This document shows, piece after piece, positions 51,504 to 64,000 of a stretch of 64,000 bases of DNA. The notes beneath the pieces were generated by a model. It ran no database searches. It worked only from the letters and a program-made list of their open reading frames with translations, and had not been told where the DNA came from. Numbering within the stretch: the stretch's first letter is position 1; each line of letters begins with the position of its first letter. A program made the position numbers and the translations under genes. Origin of the DNA: Paenibacillus riograndensis SBR5 (GTDB taxonomy: Bacteria > Bacillota > Bacilli > Paenibacillales > Paenibacillaceae); contig NZ_LN831776.1 in the NCBI RefSeq assembly GCF_000981585.1, positions 3,207,187-3,271,186 of the forward strand. The letters are read 5' to 3'.

Positions 51504-53009
51504 TCACTTCCGTATTTTGGTCTTTGGGAAAAAGCCGGCGGCGAGCAAAATGAGATGCCAGGCAAAAACCACGAGTACGATGTTTTTTAAGCCGGACTGG
51601 AGACCCAAAATGCTCCAGGAATAAGAGACCAGGAACAATAAAGTACCGGTTGCTGTAAGCAGAACCACGCGTATTCCGAGCCGGATAAAGGGCTGCTGTG
51701 AATGCTTCGTTATGAACACTCTTCTCCGCTTGCGCAAGCGGACGGCAAAGATAACCAGATATAGGCCGAGCGCGGCTGCAAGTCCTTGCGTAATGTATGC
51801 ATTAGTCTGTCTTCCGGCGGCAAGTGCATCGGCTCCATCGGGTACAGAACCGGTAAGTGACTGGACCCATGCATTATAAATATCCTGACGCAGGTCAATT
51901 CCGTTCTCGCTGTTTGTCAGAACTGCAAGTCCGTCGCCGGACTCCGGGACGAACCCGTAAAAGCTGTGGAATCCGCGGTTATCCCCCGGGTGATACAACA
52001 TCACCTGACCGTCCGGCAGGGTTCTTGTGAAGATTCCTAAACCGCTGTCAGTCAGAACCGGTGTCTGCATCTCCTGAATAAGCGGTTTTGCAGCCACTTG
52101 GTTGACCGGCAGCTGTCCATTCCGCCCATTCATGCTGTCTATAATCAATGTCATCAGATCAGCAGAGGTGGTGGAGAGGCCGGCGGCGGCTTTTTCGGTA
52201 AATTGATAATCCGGCAGCGCCTGACCGAAATATCCATATCCAGTAGACATGAAGGGACTGCCGGTGGTTGCTGCGAAGGTGCTGTGCTTCATCCCCAAAG
52301 GTTTCAGCACCTGCTCGTCCATGTACTGTTCAAACGGCTGGCCGGTCACTTCCTCGATCACCAGCTGCAGCAGTGTATAACCTGCACCTGAATACACTTC
52401 CTGAGTGCCGGGAGCTGCGGCCACTCTTACAGGATCGTTGGACCAACCGGCTCCGGATAACGATTCCTCCAGTGCCGGAAGCTTTTTTCCCGGAGCGGTT
52501 CCCAGGTAGCCCCGGTGCGCAGGCAAGCCTGCGGTATGGCTAAGCAACCGCCGGATAGTCACCTGGCTCGGATCAAACTTGGAATCCGGAAGCTTCCACC
52601 GCGTAAGGTATTTTGCCGCCGGATCATCCAGGGAGAGTCGACCTTGGTCTACAAGATGCAGGATGCCCCATGCGGTCAGGCTTTTGGAGATCGACCCGGC
52701 CTGGAATAGTGTATCCTTATCCACAGGCTGGTGACTCTTGGTATCAGCAACCCCATAATTCAGGGTGTAGGCGACTTTTCCGTTATGTATCACACCTACT
52801 GCCACACCAGGTACCCCGTAGGTCTCTTGCCACTGGGGGACTTTGCGGTCCAGCAATTGCTTGAATTCCTCTATGCTTCCGGCAGTGGACGGCTGAGCGG
52901 ACTCAGCATTCATGTGGGGGGTGAAGCCCCATAGAATGGTCAAACTTGTGGCAATCATCATGCTGAGGCCAAGCCCCCGGAAAAATATTGTTTTTTCTTT
53001 ACGCTTCAT
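51504..53009 (-). CDS. Serine hydrolase of the beta-lactamase/PBP4* family with C-terminal membrane helices
   Basis: 501 residues. N-terminal signal (FFRGLGLSMMIATSLTILWG), then class C-like domain: SxxK in AGSISKSLTA, YxG in VYSGAGYTLLQ, HxG-like YHPGDNRGFHSF. Three hydrophobic segments follow at about 405-425, 445-465 and 472-490, so the enzyme is tethered outside the membrane. Probably a peptidase or esterase acting on peptidoglycan or D-amino-acid peptides, not a true beta-lactamase. Confidence 0.85.
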   Translation of the reverse strand: MKRKEKTIFFRGLGLSMMIATSLTILWGFTPHMNAESAQPSTAGSIEEFKQLLDRKVPQWQETYGVPGVAVGVIHNGKVAYTLNYGVADTKSHQPVDKDTLFQAGSISKSLTAWGILHLVDQGRLSLDDPAAKYLTRWKLPDSKFDPSQVTIRRLLSHTAGLPAHRGYLGTAPGKKLPALEESLSGAGWSNDPVRVAAAPGTQEVYSGAGYTLLQLVIEEVTGQPFEQYMDEQVLKPLGMKHSTFAATTGSPFMSTGYGYFGQALPDYQFTEKAAAGLSTTSADLMTLIIDSMNGRNGQLPVNQVAAKPLIQEMQTPVLTDSGLGIFTRTLPDGQVMLYHPGDNRGFHSFYGFVPESGDGLAVLTNSENGIDLRQDIYNAWVQSLTGSVPDGADALAAGRQTNAYITQGLAAALGLYLVIFAVRLRKRRRVFITKHSQQPFIRLGIRVVLLTATGTLLFLVSYSWSILGLQSGLKNIVLVVFAWHLILLAAGFFPKTKIRK

Positions 53010-53196
53010 GTTTATGAACTCCTTCGGTATTAAGTTAAATGAACACTATATCCAGCATAGTCCACAAGAAGTTCAGCACCCATAGATTTAGCTTACGTCT
53101 ACCTTTAAAGTTTCTTAAATGAAGCTTACACGGCTGTAAGGTAGTGGACGGTAGACAAGTCTCCGTGGTGAGGGAGGTATTAAGAGAAGGAGCAGA

Positions 53197-53300
53197 ATGC
53201 GATTCGACGCACGATAATAAAAATTCTATTGCACGAAGTGCAGTCATGAGGAAAATACACTATGGTATCCAAAATGAAGACTACGGTTTTCAAGTTCAAT
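53197..53300 (+). repeat. Dispersed repeat family R, full copy left of the nitrogenase island
   Basis: About 104 bp from ATGCGATTCGAC through ATTCTATTGCACGAAGTGCA and AATGAAGACTACGG to TTTCAAGTTCAAT. The copy at 62489-62589 is in the same orientation with roughly 80 per cent identity by eye; a partial copy lies at 35490-35552. Contains the small hairpin TGCAC-GAA-GTGCA. Confidence 0.75.
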
Positions 53301-53482
53301 GGTTATAGGATGAAAGATCCTCGCAGGCATAGCGCCGTAAGTTATCTGCACATCTTGTTCACAAAAGATACAATTTCCTTCTGCAGAAAATAGTCAGCTT
53401 CTCTTTCCAAAGCTATAATTATGTCGGTTTATTTGCCATATTTCCTGCCTTTAACTCCGCGAAAGCATAAGAAAAAAACGAT

Positions 53483-53572
53483 TGCAAACGCTTAATGTAA
53501 TATTTTGGTCACAATTCCTGACATATTCAATGACAATAAGCCTGGGAGTGTGTTTTGCTGTTGAACTATAAT
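53483..53572 (+). promoter_or_regulatory. Candidate control region of the nifEN-like operon (cre-like, GlnR-like, -10)
   Basis: TGCAAACGCTTAAT (53483-53496) matches a CcpA box to the same degree as the fuc site. TGACATATTCAATGACA (53519-53535) matches the GlnR/TnrA form TGTNAN7TNACA with one mismatch. TATAAT lies at 53567-53572 with no good -35, so the GlnR-like site would sit just upstream of the -35 position, as expected for activation in Paenibacillus nif promoters. The 259-nt leader from here to the start codon shows no motif I can name. Confidence 0.5.
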
Positions 53573-53831
53573 TAGAATGAAAGTAATATAAGTAAATAAA
53601 ATTAGGGCATTGAACAACATTTATAATTATTTATTTAGATATAAATAGTTATAAATGGAATGAAAACCCTATGGCGGAAGGCGCTTTTACAGAGGTATCC
53701 TTGCTGCAGTGAGAAGGCAGATCACTATTTTGCCGGAAAGCATTGCTCCGGTGATACCAAGAGCAGACGGTACAGGAATTACTTTCAGCAGGAAGCGGGG
53801 AGCTGGATACAAGAATAAGGAGGGGAGTGCA

Positions 53832-55193
53832 ATGCCCAAAGGGGTCCCGAATCTGTTCATTGAGCCGGACTGTGAGCATAACCGTCAGCCTGGCAAAGGC
53901 TGTGCAAGACCGAATCCGGGCGAGGTTACGAAGGGCTGTGTATTTCAAGGCTCGCAAGCCGTACTGCTTCCTATCTCTGATGCCGCGCATCTGGTGCATG
54001 GAACCTCAGGCTGTCTGCAGAACAGCTGGGGGATGCTGGAGGCCGCAATGCCGGAAGGTCCGCTGCCATACCTCCGCTTTTCTATGGGGCTTACAGAAAC
54101 GGATATTATTCTTGGCGGCCAGAAAAAACTGCTTGAAGCCATACAGTATATCATTGAGTATTACCACCCCCCCTGCATATTTGTCTATGCCACGTGTATC
54201 ACCATTCTTACCGCTGAAGATTTGAACGCCGTTTGCAGCAAGGCTGAGAGCTTATGGAAGCTCCCGGTTATTCCACTCCATAATTCAGGGTTTACGGGGA
54301 GCGGGAATATGGGCAGCCGGCAGGCCGGCGAAGCGTTATTCGAAAAAGTCATTGGTACATGTGAACCCGACCCCAGAAAGCTTACTCCTTTCGATATTAA
54401 CCTCATTGGTGATTATCATTTTTCCAAAGCAGGACATGAAATTGAAGCAATGTTATCCAAAATAGGCATACGCGTCATCTCGCGGATTGCCGGTGAATGC
54501 ACCTTTGACGAACTCTGCTCCGCCCATCAGGCCAAGCTGAATCTGCTGGTATGCAGCCGCTCCATGGTTACTTTGGCCCGGAAGATGCGCGACTCGTTCG
54601 GCATTCCCTATTTTGAAGGCTCTTTCTGCGGTTCCCGCGAGATCCGCTTTGCCCTCCGGCAGCTCTCCTTCCATTTCCAGAATGAAGGTCTGGACAAACA
54701 GCTGAACCGCTATATGCGCCGGGAAGAGGAACGCCTTCACAAGGATATTCTCCGCCGCTACAAACCGCTCAAAGGCAAAAAAGTTGTACTGTTCACCGAT
54801 GGGCACGAAAGCTGGATCTATATCTCGCTGCTCTATGAGCTGGGGATCAAAATTGCTGCCATTGGCACGAATCAAAACGCGCAGGAGGATCTGTCGCGGA
54901 TCAAGGAGCGGATTCATGACGATACCCTGCTGATTATACAAAGCGATGAGACGCGAATTCTTCAGCTGTACCGGGAACGCAAAGGTGATCTGATGATCGT
55001 AAGCGGCCGCAATTCGTTTGTTCCTTTGAAGGAGAAAATCCCGTTCATCAACATCGGTGAAGAGCAGCACGGGGGGTATGCCGGTTATGACGGAGTCAGA
55101 AGGTTCGCTCAGGATGTAATGGATACTCTTGCGCAGCCTGTCTGGACTATGATCCGCCGGCATTCGCCATGGGAGGTGGACAGCTATGGATAA
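53832..55193 (+). CDS. NifE/VnfE-like nitrogenase cofactor scaffold, alpha-type subunit
   Basis: 453 residues. Typical NifE region TKGCVFQGSQAVLLPISDAA followed by HLVHGTSGCLQNSWG; Cys36, Cys61 and Cys122 are placed like P-cluster/scaffold ligands, and a further Cys lies in NLLVCSRSMV. NifEN is the scaffold on which the iron precursor cofactor is matured before insertion into the nitrogenase. ATG 53832 follows AAGGAGGGG; the open frame upstream (to 53709) lacks a ribosome-binding site. Overlaps the NifN-like gene by 8 bp. Whether it serves the Fe-only enzyme alone or also a Mo enzyme encoded elsewhere is not decidable here. Confidence 0.85.
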   Translation: MPKGVPNLFIEPDCEHNRQPGKGCARPNPGEVTKGCVFQGSQAVLLPISDAAHLVHGTSGCLQNSWGMLEAAMPEGPLPYLRFSMGLTETDIILGGQKKLLEAIQYIIEYYHPPCIFVYATCITILTAEDLNAVCSKAESLWKLPVIPLHNSGFTGSGNMGSRQAGEALFEKVIGTCEPDPRKLTPFDINLIGDYHFSKAGHEIEAMLSKIGIRVISRIAGECTFDELCSAHQAKLNLLVCSRSMVTLARKMRDSFGIPYFEGSFCGSREIRFALRQLSFHFQNEGLDKQLNRYMRREEERLHKDILRRYKPLKGKKVVLFTDGHESWIYISLLYELGIKIAAIGTNQNAQEDLSRIKERIHDDTLLIIQSDETRILQLYRERKGDLMIVSGRNSFVPLKEKIPFINIGEEQHGGYAGYDGVRRFAQDVMDTLAQPVWTMIRRHSPWEVDSYG

Positions 55194-56505
55194 GGGGGAC
55201 AGAACAGCAGCCAAGCCGTTGTCGGTCAATCCCTTCCAGACCAGCCAGATCATTGGCGCCGTGCTTGCCCTGCAGGGTATTTATCGGGCGGTTCCGATCC
55301 TGCATGGTGCGCAGGGGTGTGCGGAATCGGTAAAAACGGTGTTGTCCCGCCATTTCCGCGAGCCGATTTCCATCCAGAACATTGCTATTCATGAGCAGAA
55401 TTTGATTTTTGGCGGGGAAAAGGGGATTCGTGACATGATCCGGCTTGTCGTGGAGAAGTACAACCCGGATGTCCTGGCGCTCATCGGAACCTCAATCACA
55501 GAGGTGGTGGGCGAGGATCTGCTGGGAACCGCAGAGGGGTATTACCGGCAGCACAAGATGATGTTCAAGGATAAGCTGATGTGCGGGCTGTACCTCCCTG
55601 ATTATGAGGGGTCCATGGAGTCCGGCTATGCCAAATCCGTGTACGCTGTGATCCAAAAAGTTATTCAGAACAGCGGGCGGATCGTGCGGAAGAAGAAACG
55701 GAACCGGATCAATCTGCTGCCGGGAGCCCATTTGACTCCGGGAGATGTTATGGAACTGAAGGAAATGATTGCTTCCTTTGACATTGAGGTGATTGTGCTC
55801 CCGGATTTGTCCTCTTCACTCACAGGACATTTAATGACAGGCCACACCCCCCTCTCCAGGGGAGGGGTGCCGCTCGATTATTTGCGGGAAATGCTGACGT
55901 CCACCTATACTCTGGCGCTCGGCGGTTCCATGGAGGCGTGTGCGAAGCTGCTTAAGGAGGAGCTGCAGATTCCCTATCAGGTATTTCAAGGCGTTACAGG
56001 ACTGCGGGAGACCGATGAATTCTTCCTGTTTCTCCGCCAGTTCAGCCAGAGTGACGGGCAGAATAAGTACCGCTGGCAGCGGCAGTTTCTGCTTGATTGC
56101 ATGCTGGATACCCGTTCGGTCTTCCGGGGGAAGCGGATTATTGCTGCGCTGGAGCCTGATCACCTCATTGCGCTGTACCAGTGTCTCGCAGAGCTGGGGA
56201 TTAAGTCGGTTGGTTCGGTAATCCCTGCCGGTTCGCCTGCAGTGGCTGCCATGCCTGAAGCCGTGCAAACCGGTGATTTGGAGGATCTGGAACGGATGGC
56301 AGCGGGCGGAGCTGACCTGTGGGTGAGTAATGCTTACGGCGAAAGGCATGCGTTGAAAAGCGGTATCCCCTTCCTTCCCTTAGGGTTTCCGGTTTTTAAC
56401 CGGTTTGGAGCGCCGGCCAATATCTCTGTGGGTTACCGGGGGACGGCCGACCTGTTGAACAATATCGCCAACACTATGAATAGCAAGGGGAGGAACCGCC
56501 GATGA
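55186..56505 (+). CDS. NifN/VnfN-like nitrogenase cofactor scaffold, beta-type subunit
   Basis: 439 residues. NPFQTSQIIGAVLALQGIYR, LHGAQGCAESVKTV (Cys45), IHEQNLIFGGEKGIRDMI, ALIGTSITEVVGEDLLG and LLPGAHLTPGDVMELKEMI match the NifN/NifK superfamily. The full set of three P-cluster cysteines of NifK/AnfK is absent, which argues for scaffold over catalytic subunit. GGAGG upstream; overlaps the next gene by 4 bp. Confidence 0.85.
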   Translation: MDKGDRTAAKPLSVNPFQTSQIIGAVLALQGIYRAVPILHGAQGCAESVKTVLSRHFREPISIQNIAIHEQNLIFGGEKGIRDMIRLVVEKYNPDVLALIGTSITEVVGEDLLGTAEGYYRQHKMMFKDKLMCGLYLPDYEGSMESGYAKSVYAVIQKVIQNSGRIVRKKKRNRINLLPGAHLTPGDVMELKEMIASFDIEVIVLPDLSSSLTGHLMTGHTPLSRGGVPLDYLREMLTSTYTLALGGSMEACAKLLKEELQIPYQVFQGVTGLRETDEFFLFLRQFSQSDGQNKYRWQRQFLLDCMLDTRSVFRGKRIIAALEPDHLIALYQCLAELGIKSVGSVIPAGSPAVAAMPEAVQTGDLEDLERMAAGGADLWVSNAYGERHALKSGIPFLPLGFPVFNRFGAPANISVGYRGTADLLNNIANTMNSKGRNRR

Positions 56506-56873
56506 AGATTGCCTTTGCGTCCAATGGGGGCAGGACACTGGATTGCCATTTCGGGCAGTGCACAGCATTTGCTATATTTGAGTTTGGGGAAAAGGGGTAT
56601 CGCCTGCTGGAGACGAGAACTTTGCCTGTTCTGCAGGAAGAAACGGAGGAATGCGATAAATTCCAGCAGAGGGTGGATCAGATCCGGGACTGTACGGTTT
56701 TGTTTGTGGTGAAGATCGGCGGCGATGCTGTCAAAAAAGTTCTGGAAGCGGGGATCATTCTCCTTCAGTCTGAGCAGGGGAGCGAGATTGTCCCGCAGCT
56801 TGACCAGCTGAGGCTGATGCTGAAGGAACGGCCGCCGCTGTGGCTGGTCAAAGCGTTAAACAAAGGGAAATAA
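56502..56873 (+). CDS. NifX/NifB-C-terminal-like cofactor-binding protein
   Basis: 123 residues: MKIAFASNGG, DCHFGQCTAFAIFEFG (His and Cys of the nitrogenase-cofactor-binding NifX/VnfX fold) and LFVVKIGGDAVKKVLEAGI. Such proteins bind and ferry cofactor precursors between NifB, NifEN and the apo-enzyme. ATGA overlap with the NifN-like gene; last gene of this unit before a strong terminator. Confidence 0.85.
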   Translation: MKIAFASNGGRTLDCHFGQCTAFAIFEFGEKGYRLLETRTLPVLQEETEECDKFQQRVDQIRDCTVLFVVKIGGDAVKKVLEAGIILLQSEQGSEIVPQLDQLRLMLKERPPLWLVKALNKGK

Positions 56874-56889
56874 GGAGGTATTGGCACCG

Positions 56890-56931
56890 CAAAAAAAGGT
56901 ACCGTCCGCTAACGGAGGGTACCTTTTTTGT
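56890..56931. terminator. Terminator between nifX-like and ferredoxin genes
   Basis: A7 run, GGTACC..CCG / CGG..GGTACC stem, T6 run; strong in both directions and placed between convergent genes. Confidence 0.85.
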
Positions 56932-56956
56932 GTGGGTGAACGAACAGAAGGCCGCT

Positions 56957-57190
56957 TCAGGCAAAAGGAACGGCCGCCAGTTGAATGCAATGGGTCGGAC
57001 AGCTCACAAAGGCTTCCTGCAGCTCTTCCAGTAACTCCGGTTCGATGGCTGTGATGCCCCGGTTCTTGTCTCCTTCATAGATTACACCGGCAATTCCGTT
57101 GTAATCCAGATCAAAAATGTCCGGAGCTGCGGAGTTGCAGGCGCCGCATGCAATGCAGGACTCCTGGTTGACGCTGGCAAATGAATTCAT
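56957..57190 (-). CDS. [4Fe-4S] ferredoxin
   Basis: 77 residues: ESCIACGACNSAAPDIFDLD carries CxxCxxC, and the fourth ligand is in SCPTHCIQL. Bacillus Fer-type single 4Fe-4S ferredoxin. Divergent from anfH across a 435-bp promoter region, so it is a candidate electron donor to AnfH or to cofactor assembly; a housekeeping role is equally possible. Confidence 0.88.
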   Translation of the reverse strand: MNSFASVNQESCIACGACNSAAPDIFDLDYNGIAGVIYEGDKNRGITAIEPELLEELQEAFVSCPTHCIQLAAVPFA

Positions 57191-58453
<1,263 letters not shown>

Positions 58454-58467
58454 CCAAATGAGGCGTA

Positions 58468-58515
58468 AGCCCACCAAACTAAGCGTATGCATCCGAAGCA
58501 AGGTTTGTACGAAGT
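58468..58515 (+). repeat. REP-like hairpin repeat in the anfH-anfD gap
   Basis: About 45 bp matching, on the opposite strand, the repeat at 32757-32804: CCAAACT ... GTTTG arms around AGCGTATGC and CCGAAGC. A CACCAAACT motif recurs just before the anfD ribosome-binding site. Sits in a 106-bp gap, unusually wide for this otherwise compact operon. Confidence 0.65.
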
Positions 58516-58556
58516 TGCTCAACGATGTTATGTTCACCAAACTTTAGGAGGAATGA

Positions 58557-60119
<1,563 letters not shown>

Positions 60120-60141
60120 AAGTGAACAGGGAGGGGCAACC

Positions 60142-61915
<1,774 letters not shown>

Positions 61916-62002
61916 AAGCTGAGGCTTCGGTTGGAAAGAGAATTTCTTTGAATTCGGATAACAAGGGCAGAATTTTACTTATATAAGGGGGTGTACACCG
62001 TT

Positions 62003-62425
62003 ATGCCGGCAATGGAAACGGATCTGGAAGCCTTTGAGGAGAATTATCGGGATGCGCTGGCCTATCATCGGAGAGCGGAACAATTTTTGCGTCAGAAGCA
62101 GCGGCTCAGCCTGGTGTTCAATGTGGGTTCTGTAGCGCTGGAACGGTACCTTGTCGCCTTATGTCACCTTTATGGGCTTGTGCCCCTGAATCATAATTAT
62201 ATCTGTCTTATGAATGCTGTAGAAACTGCTGTAGAAGTGCCCAAGGAGTTGAATAAGGAAATCCGGTCGCTGGATTTCATCTTTGGCATCTGCTCGCTGG
62301 AGGATTACTTTCATGGTACGCCGGAGCCGGAGGATTCGGCCCGCGTGTTGAACATGTGCGGGAAGGTGCGGGAGCTGTTTGATCCGGCCAGGATAGCCTT
62401 GGTAAGAGCTGCGGCGGCGGGCTGA
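62003..62425 (+). CDS. HEPN-like small helical protein downstream of anfK
   Basis: 140 residues from ATG 62003 (AAGGGGGTG upstream; GTG 61991 also possible). All-helical pattern: FEENYRDALAYHRRAEQFLR, LSLVFNVGSVALERYLVALC, then an acidic segment and LNMCGKVRELFDPARIALVR. The spacing and the second helix are like HEPN domains, which are often RNases or nucleotidyltransferase partners, but the RxxxxH active-site motif is not present. I do not recognise it as AnfO or AnfR. Its position 88 bp after anfK with no terminator suggests co-transcription with anfHDGK. Confidence 0.55.
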   Translation: MPAMETDLEAFEENYRDALAYHRRAEQFLRQKQRLSLVFNVGSVALERYLVALCHLYGLVPLNHNYICLMNAVETAVEVPKELNKEIRSLDFIFGICSLEDYFHGTPEPEDSARVLNMCGKVRELFDPARIALVRAAAAG

Positions 62426-62488
62426 GAGGCGCATTCATTAGCTTCAGCATGTTGTGATGGAAGACCCGGTGTGAATCCTAGATTGATC

Positions 62489-62589
62489 ATGCGATTCGAC
62501 ACACAATTAATAAGCATTCTATTGCACGAACTGCAGTCATGCCCAGAATCGACGCATTCACAATGAAGACTACAGATTTCAAATTCAAT
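62489..62589 (+). repeat. Dispersed repeat family R, full copy right of the nitrogenase island
   Basis: About 101 bp, same orientation as 53197-53300: ATGCGATTCGAC, ATTCTATTGCACGAACTGCA, CACAATGAAGACTACAG, TTTCAAATTCAATCT. With the left copy it brackets all the nitrogenase genes of the window. Confidence 0.75.
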
Positions 62590-62717
62590 CTGGAGAGCTT
62601 CCGGGAGCCGACAGCTTAAACTGTGTTCAGGTGCGGGCTGATGGGATTAATGAGGGAGAGAGGTTTACGTGGCTGGCGGGGTTCTTGAACCGGCTAAGCG
62701 AAGGGGAGGGAAAGACA

Positions 62718-63224
62718 ATGCTGGAGCATGTGAGCTATAAGCTGCGGGAGTGCCAGGATCAGGAGCGAATCGGAGCGTTTCTGTCCGTGTCTAGAACCGG
62801 CATTGTAGGGATCGGCGGAGACACTTATCCCTATGCGGTTCCGGTCAACTATGTATGGCATCAAGGCTCTATATATTTCCATGGTATGGGCTCAGGCAAA
62901 AAAGTACGCCTGCTTGCGGAGCATCCGGCCGTAAGCTTCACCGTATACCGCGAAGACTGCACAGTGACCGATCCGGTTCCCTGCAAGGCGGATACTGCCT
63001 ATTTTAGTGTGATGCTGTTCGGTGAAGCCATCAGGGTCACTGATATGGGCGAGGCTGCCGGAGTGCTTCAAAAGATTCTGGATAAGTATACGCCGGGCTT
63101 CTACAAGCAGGAATTGTCGGCGCGGATGGTGGAGAAATACCGCTCTTCCATGGATGGGAACGGTGCGGCTGTCTACCGGTTGACTCCGGTTCACCTTACA
63201 GCCAAGGAAAATGCGGCTGTCTGA
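62718..63224 (+). CDS. Pyridoxamine-phosphate-oxidase-like split-barrel protein (NimA type)
   Basis: 168 residues. VSRTGIVGIGGDTYPYAVPV followed by NYVWHQGSIYFHGMGSGKKV is the FMN-binding split-barrel signature (His in FHGMGSG), then HPAVSFTVYRED and LFGEAIRV. Usually binds FMN, or heme in a few cases; members include nitroimidazole reductase-like proteins. ATG 62718 is preceded by GGGGAGGG; the frame is open upstream to 62631. Role near the nitrogenase genes unknown, and it lies outside the flanking repeat. Confidence 0.8.
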   Translation: MLEHVSYKLRECQDQERIGAFLSVSRTGIVGIGGDTYPYAVPVNYVWHQGSIYFHGMGSGKKVRLLAEHPAVSFTVYREDCTVTDPVPCKADTAYFSVMLFGEAIRVTDMGEAAGVLQKILDKYTPGFYKQELSARMVEKYRSSMDGNGAAVYRLTPVHLTAKENAAV

Positions 63225-63255
63225 GCAAGCCGGATGGCATGCAGCGTAGAATGGC

Positions 63256-63292
63256 AAAACAGCCTTCTGATTCGTAGAGGGCTGTTTTCTTT
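63256..63292 (+). terminator. Terminator after the split-barrel gene
   Basis: AACAGCC / GGCTGTT stem with 14-nt loop, followed by TTCTTT. Confidence 0.7.
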
Positions 63293-63474
63293 GCCTAATA
63301 TGTCATGATGCATAACATTAATAAGATATTTTTAGTCGAAAACACAAAATAGAACCTTCTATAATTGATTTTTTTAACGAAAAAAGATTAAAATACACAC
63401 AATAAGTTATATAATCTAACATATAAATAAATTATCTTTATGAAGTTTAGCGTGAGTGGAGAGGTGAAACGATC

Positions 63475-64000
63475 ATGATAGAGGAAAAGAAGAAACCGGT
63501 GCAAGAAATCGAACTTCCCCGTGATTGCACGTTCTCCCCTGAGGACTGGCGGGTACTGGCTGAATACTGGTATCCGGTGGCAATTGCCGACGAAGTACAG
63601 GACAAACCGCTGGCGGTGAAGCTGCTGGATATGAAGCTGGTGTGCTACCGCAGTGAAGGCAAGGTGGTGATCGCCCGTGATCTTTGCTTCCACCGGGGAG
63701 CGCCGCTGAGCAAAGGCTGGGTGGAGAACGGAGATATTGTCTGTCCGTATCATGGCTTCCGTTACAACTGTGAAGGTAAATGTACCGCTGTACCGGCCCA
63801 TCCCAGCTCCAAAATCTCACCCAAGCTGAAGCTGATCGTCTATCCGGCGGTGGAGCGCTATGGCCTGATCTGGACCTGTCTGGGTTCTGCGGCGGAGCAG
63901 ATTCCGGATTTCCCGGGCTGGGAAGACCCGGACTATATCAATATTTTGCCGCCGGGCTTCGATATTGCCGGTTCGTCCGGCCGCCAGATGGAGGGGTTCC
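63475..64000 (+). CDS. Rieske [2Fe-2S] aromatic-ring-type oxygenase, 5' part
   Basis: The first 175 residues only; the gene runs off the window. Rieske ligands in LCFHRGAPLSKGW (CxH) and VCPYHGFRYNCEG (CxxH). The N-terminal PEDWRVLAEYWYPVAIADEV and the later PAVERYGLIWTCLG resemble vanillate demethylase/phenylpropionate-type oxygenases, which use a separate reductase. GAGGTG nine bases before ATG 63475. The catalytic iron site cannot be checked. Possible promoter TTGATT (63365), TAAAAT (63389). Confidence 0.8.
   Translation, partial: MIEEKKKPVQEIELPRDCTFSPEDWRVLAEYWYPVAIADEVQDKPLAVKLLDMKLVCYRSEGKVVIARDLCFHRGAPLSKGWVENGDIVCPYHGFRYNCEGKCTAVPAHPSSKISPKLKLIVYPAVERYGLIWTCLGSAAEQIPDFPGWEDPDYINILPPGFDIAGSSGRQMEGF

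Noticed and set aside
53573..53831. Moco-type riboswitch in the nifEN leader
   Set aside because: Considered because of molybdenum logic, but no matching conserved core is visible.
62003..62425. AnfO or AnfR identity for the gene after anfK
   Set aside because: The sequence is a short all-helical, HEPN-like pattern and does not show AnfO features that I can recall.

Overview
The window looks like chromosome from a spore-forming, nitrogen-fixing Paenibacillus (Firmicutes). Evidence: consensus sigma-A promoters with AGGAGG ribosome-binding sites, frequent GTG/TTG starts, two YheC/YheD spore-coat ATP-grasp genes, an Mrp antiporter operon, a ydaO-type c-di-AMP riboswitch, PocR-AraC control of glycerol genes, and a GlnR-like site ahead of the nitrogenase genes. 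No rRNA or tRNA gene was seen. The species assignment is inference.

Region by region. 0-4.1 kb is an AT-rich graveyard: a transposase remnant, the tail of an FtsX-type permease, a broken ku gene, and a broken cluster resembling a disulfide-containing halocin-C8-like bacteriocin with a small membrane protein and a DsbA/BdbD relic. 4.2-10 kb holds housekeeping genes (carboxymuconolactone decarboxylase family, HesB-like, histidine phosphatase, ROK regulator-MFS-acetyltransferase operon, glutamate racemase). 10-15.4 kb carries a heterodimeric ABC exporter and a two-component system. 15.5-22.8 kb is an unusual locus: two YheC/YheD ATP-grasp genes bracket an adenylation-SbnA fusion, SbnB (2,3-diaminopropionate synthesis), a GDP-mannose pyrophosphorylase and a DUF6492-like putative glycosyltransferase. 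22.9-27.7 kb has a VanRS-like two-component system, a TVP38 membrane protein, a phosphatidylserine synthase and malic enzyme.

27.8-29.6 kb is a dispersed repeat split by a frameshifted IS110-type element. 29.8-34 kb is glycerol/dihydroxyacetone use (dhaKL, gldA, divergent pocR-araC). 34.1-35.5 kb is a MarR-quinone reductase pair sharing the same 18-bp palindrome. 35.6-41.6 kb is the Mrp Na+/H+ antiporter operon (mrpAB fusion, C, D, E, F, G) behind a structured leader. 41.6-45.3 kb has a c-di-AMP riboswitch in front of an alpha/beta hydrolase, then an LTA-synthase-like gene and a MarR gene. 45.3-50.7 kb is an L-fucose catabolic operon with its DeoR repressor. 50.9-53 kb has a second copy of the dispersed repeat and a membrane-anchored serine hydrolase.

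53.8-61.9 kb is an Fe-only nitrogenase island: nifE-like, nifN-like and nifX-like cofactor-assembly genes, a 4Fe-4S ferredoxin on the opposite strand, then anfH-anfD-anfG-anfK with every cluster-ligating Cys/His recognisable. A small HEPN-like protein gene follows anfK. The island lies between two same-orientation copies (about 100 bp) of a dispersed repeat. A split-barrel flavin-type protein and the start of a Rieske oxygenase close the window. The assembly genes plausibly supply the cofactor scaffold and AnfHDGK is the catalytic system; nifB, the nif Fe-S genes and any Mo nitrogenase must lie elsewhere.
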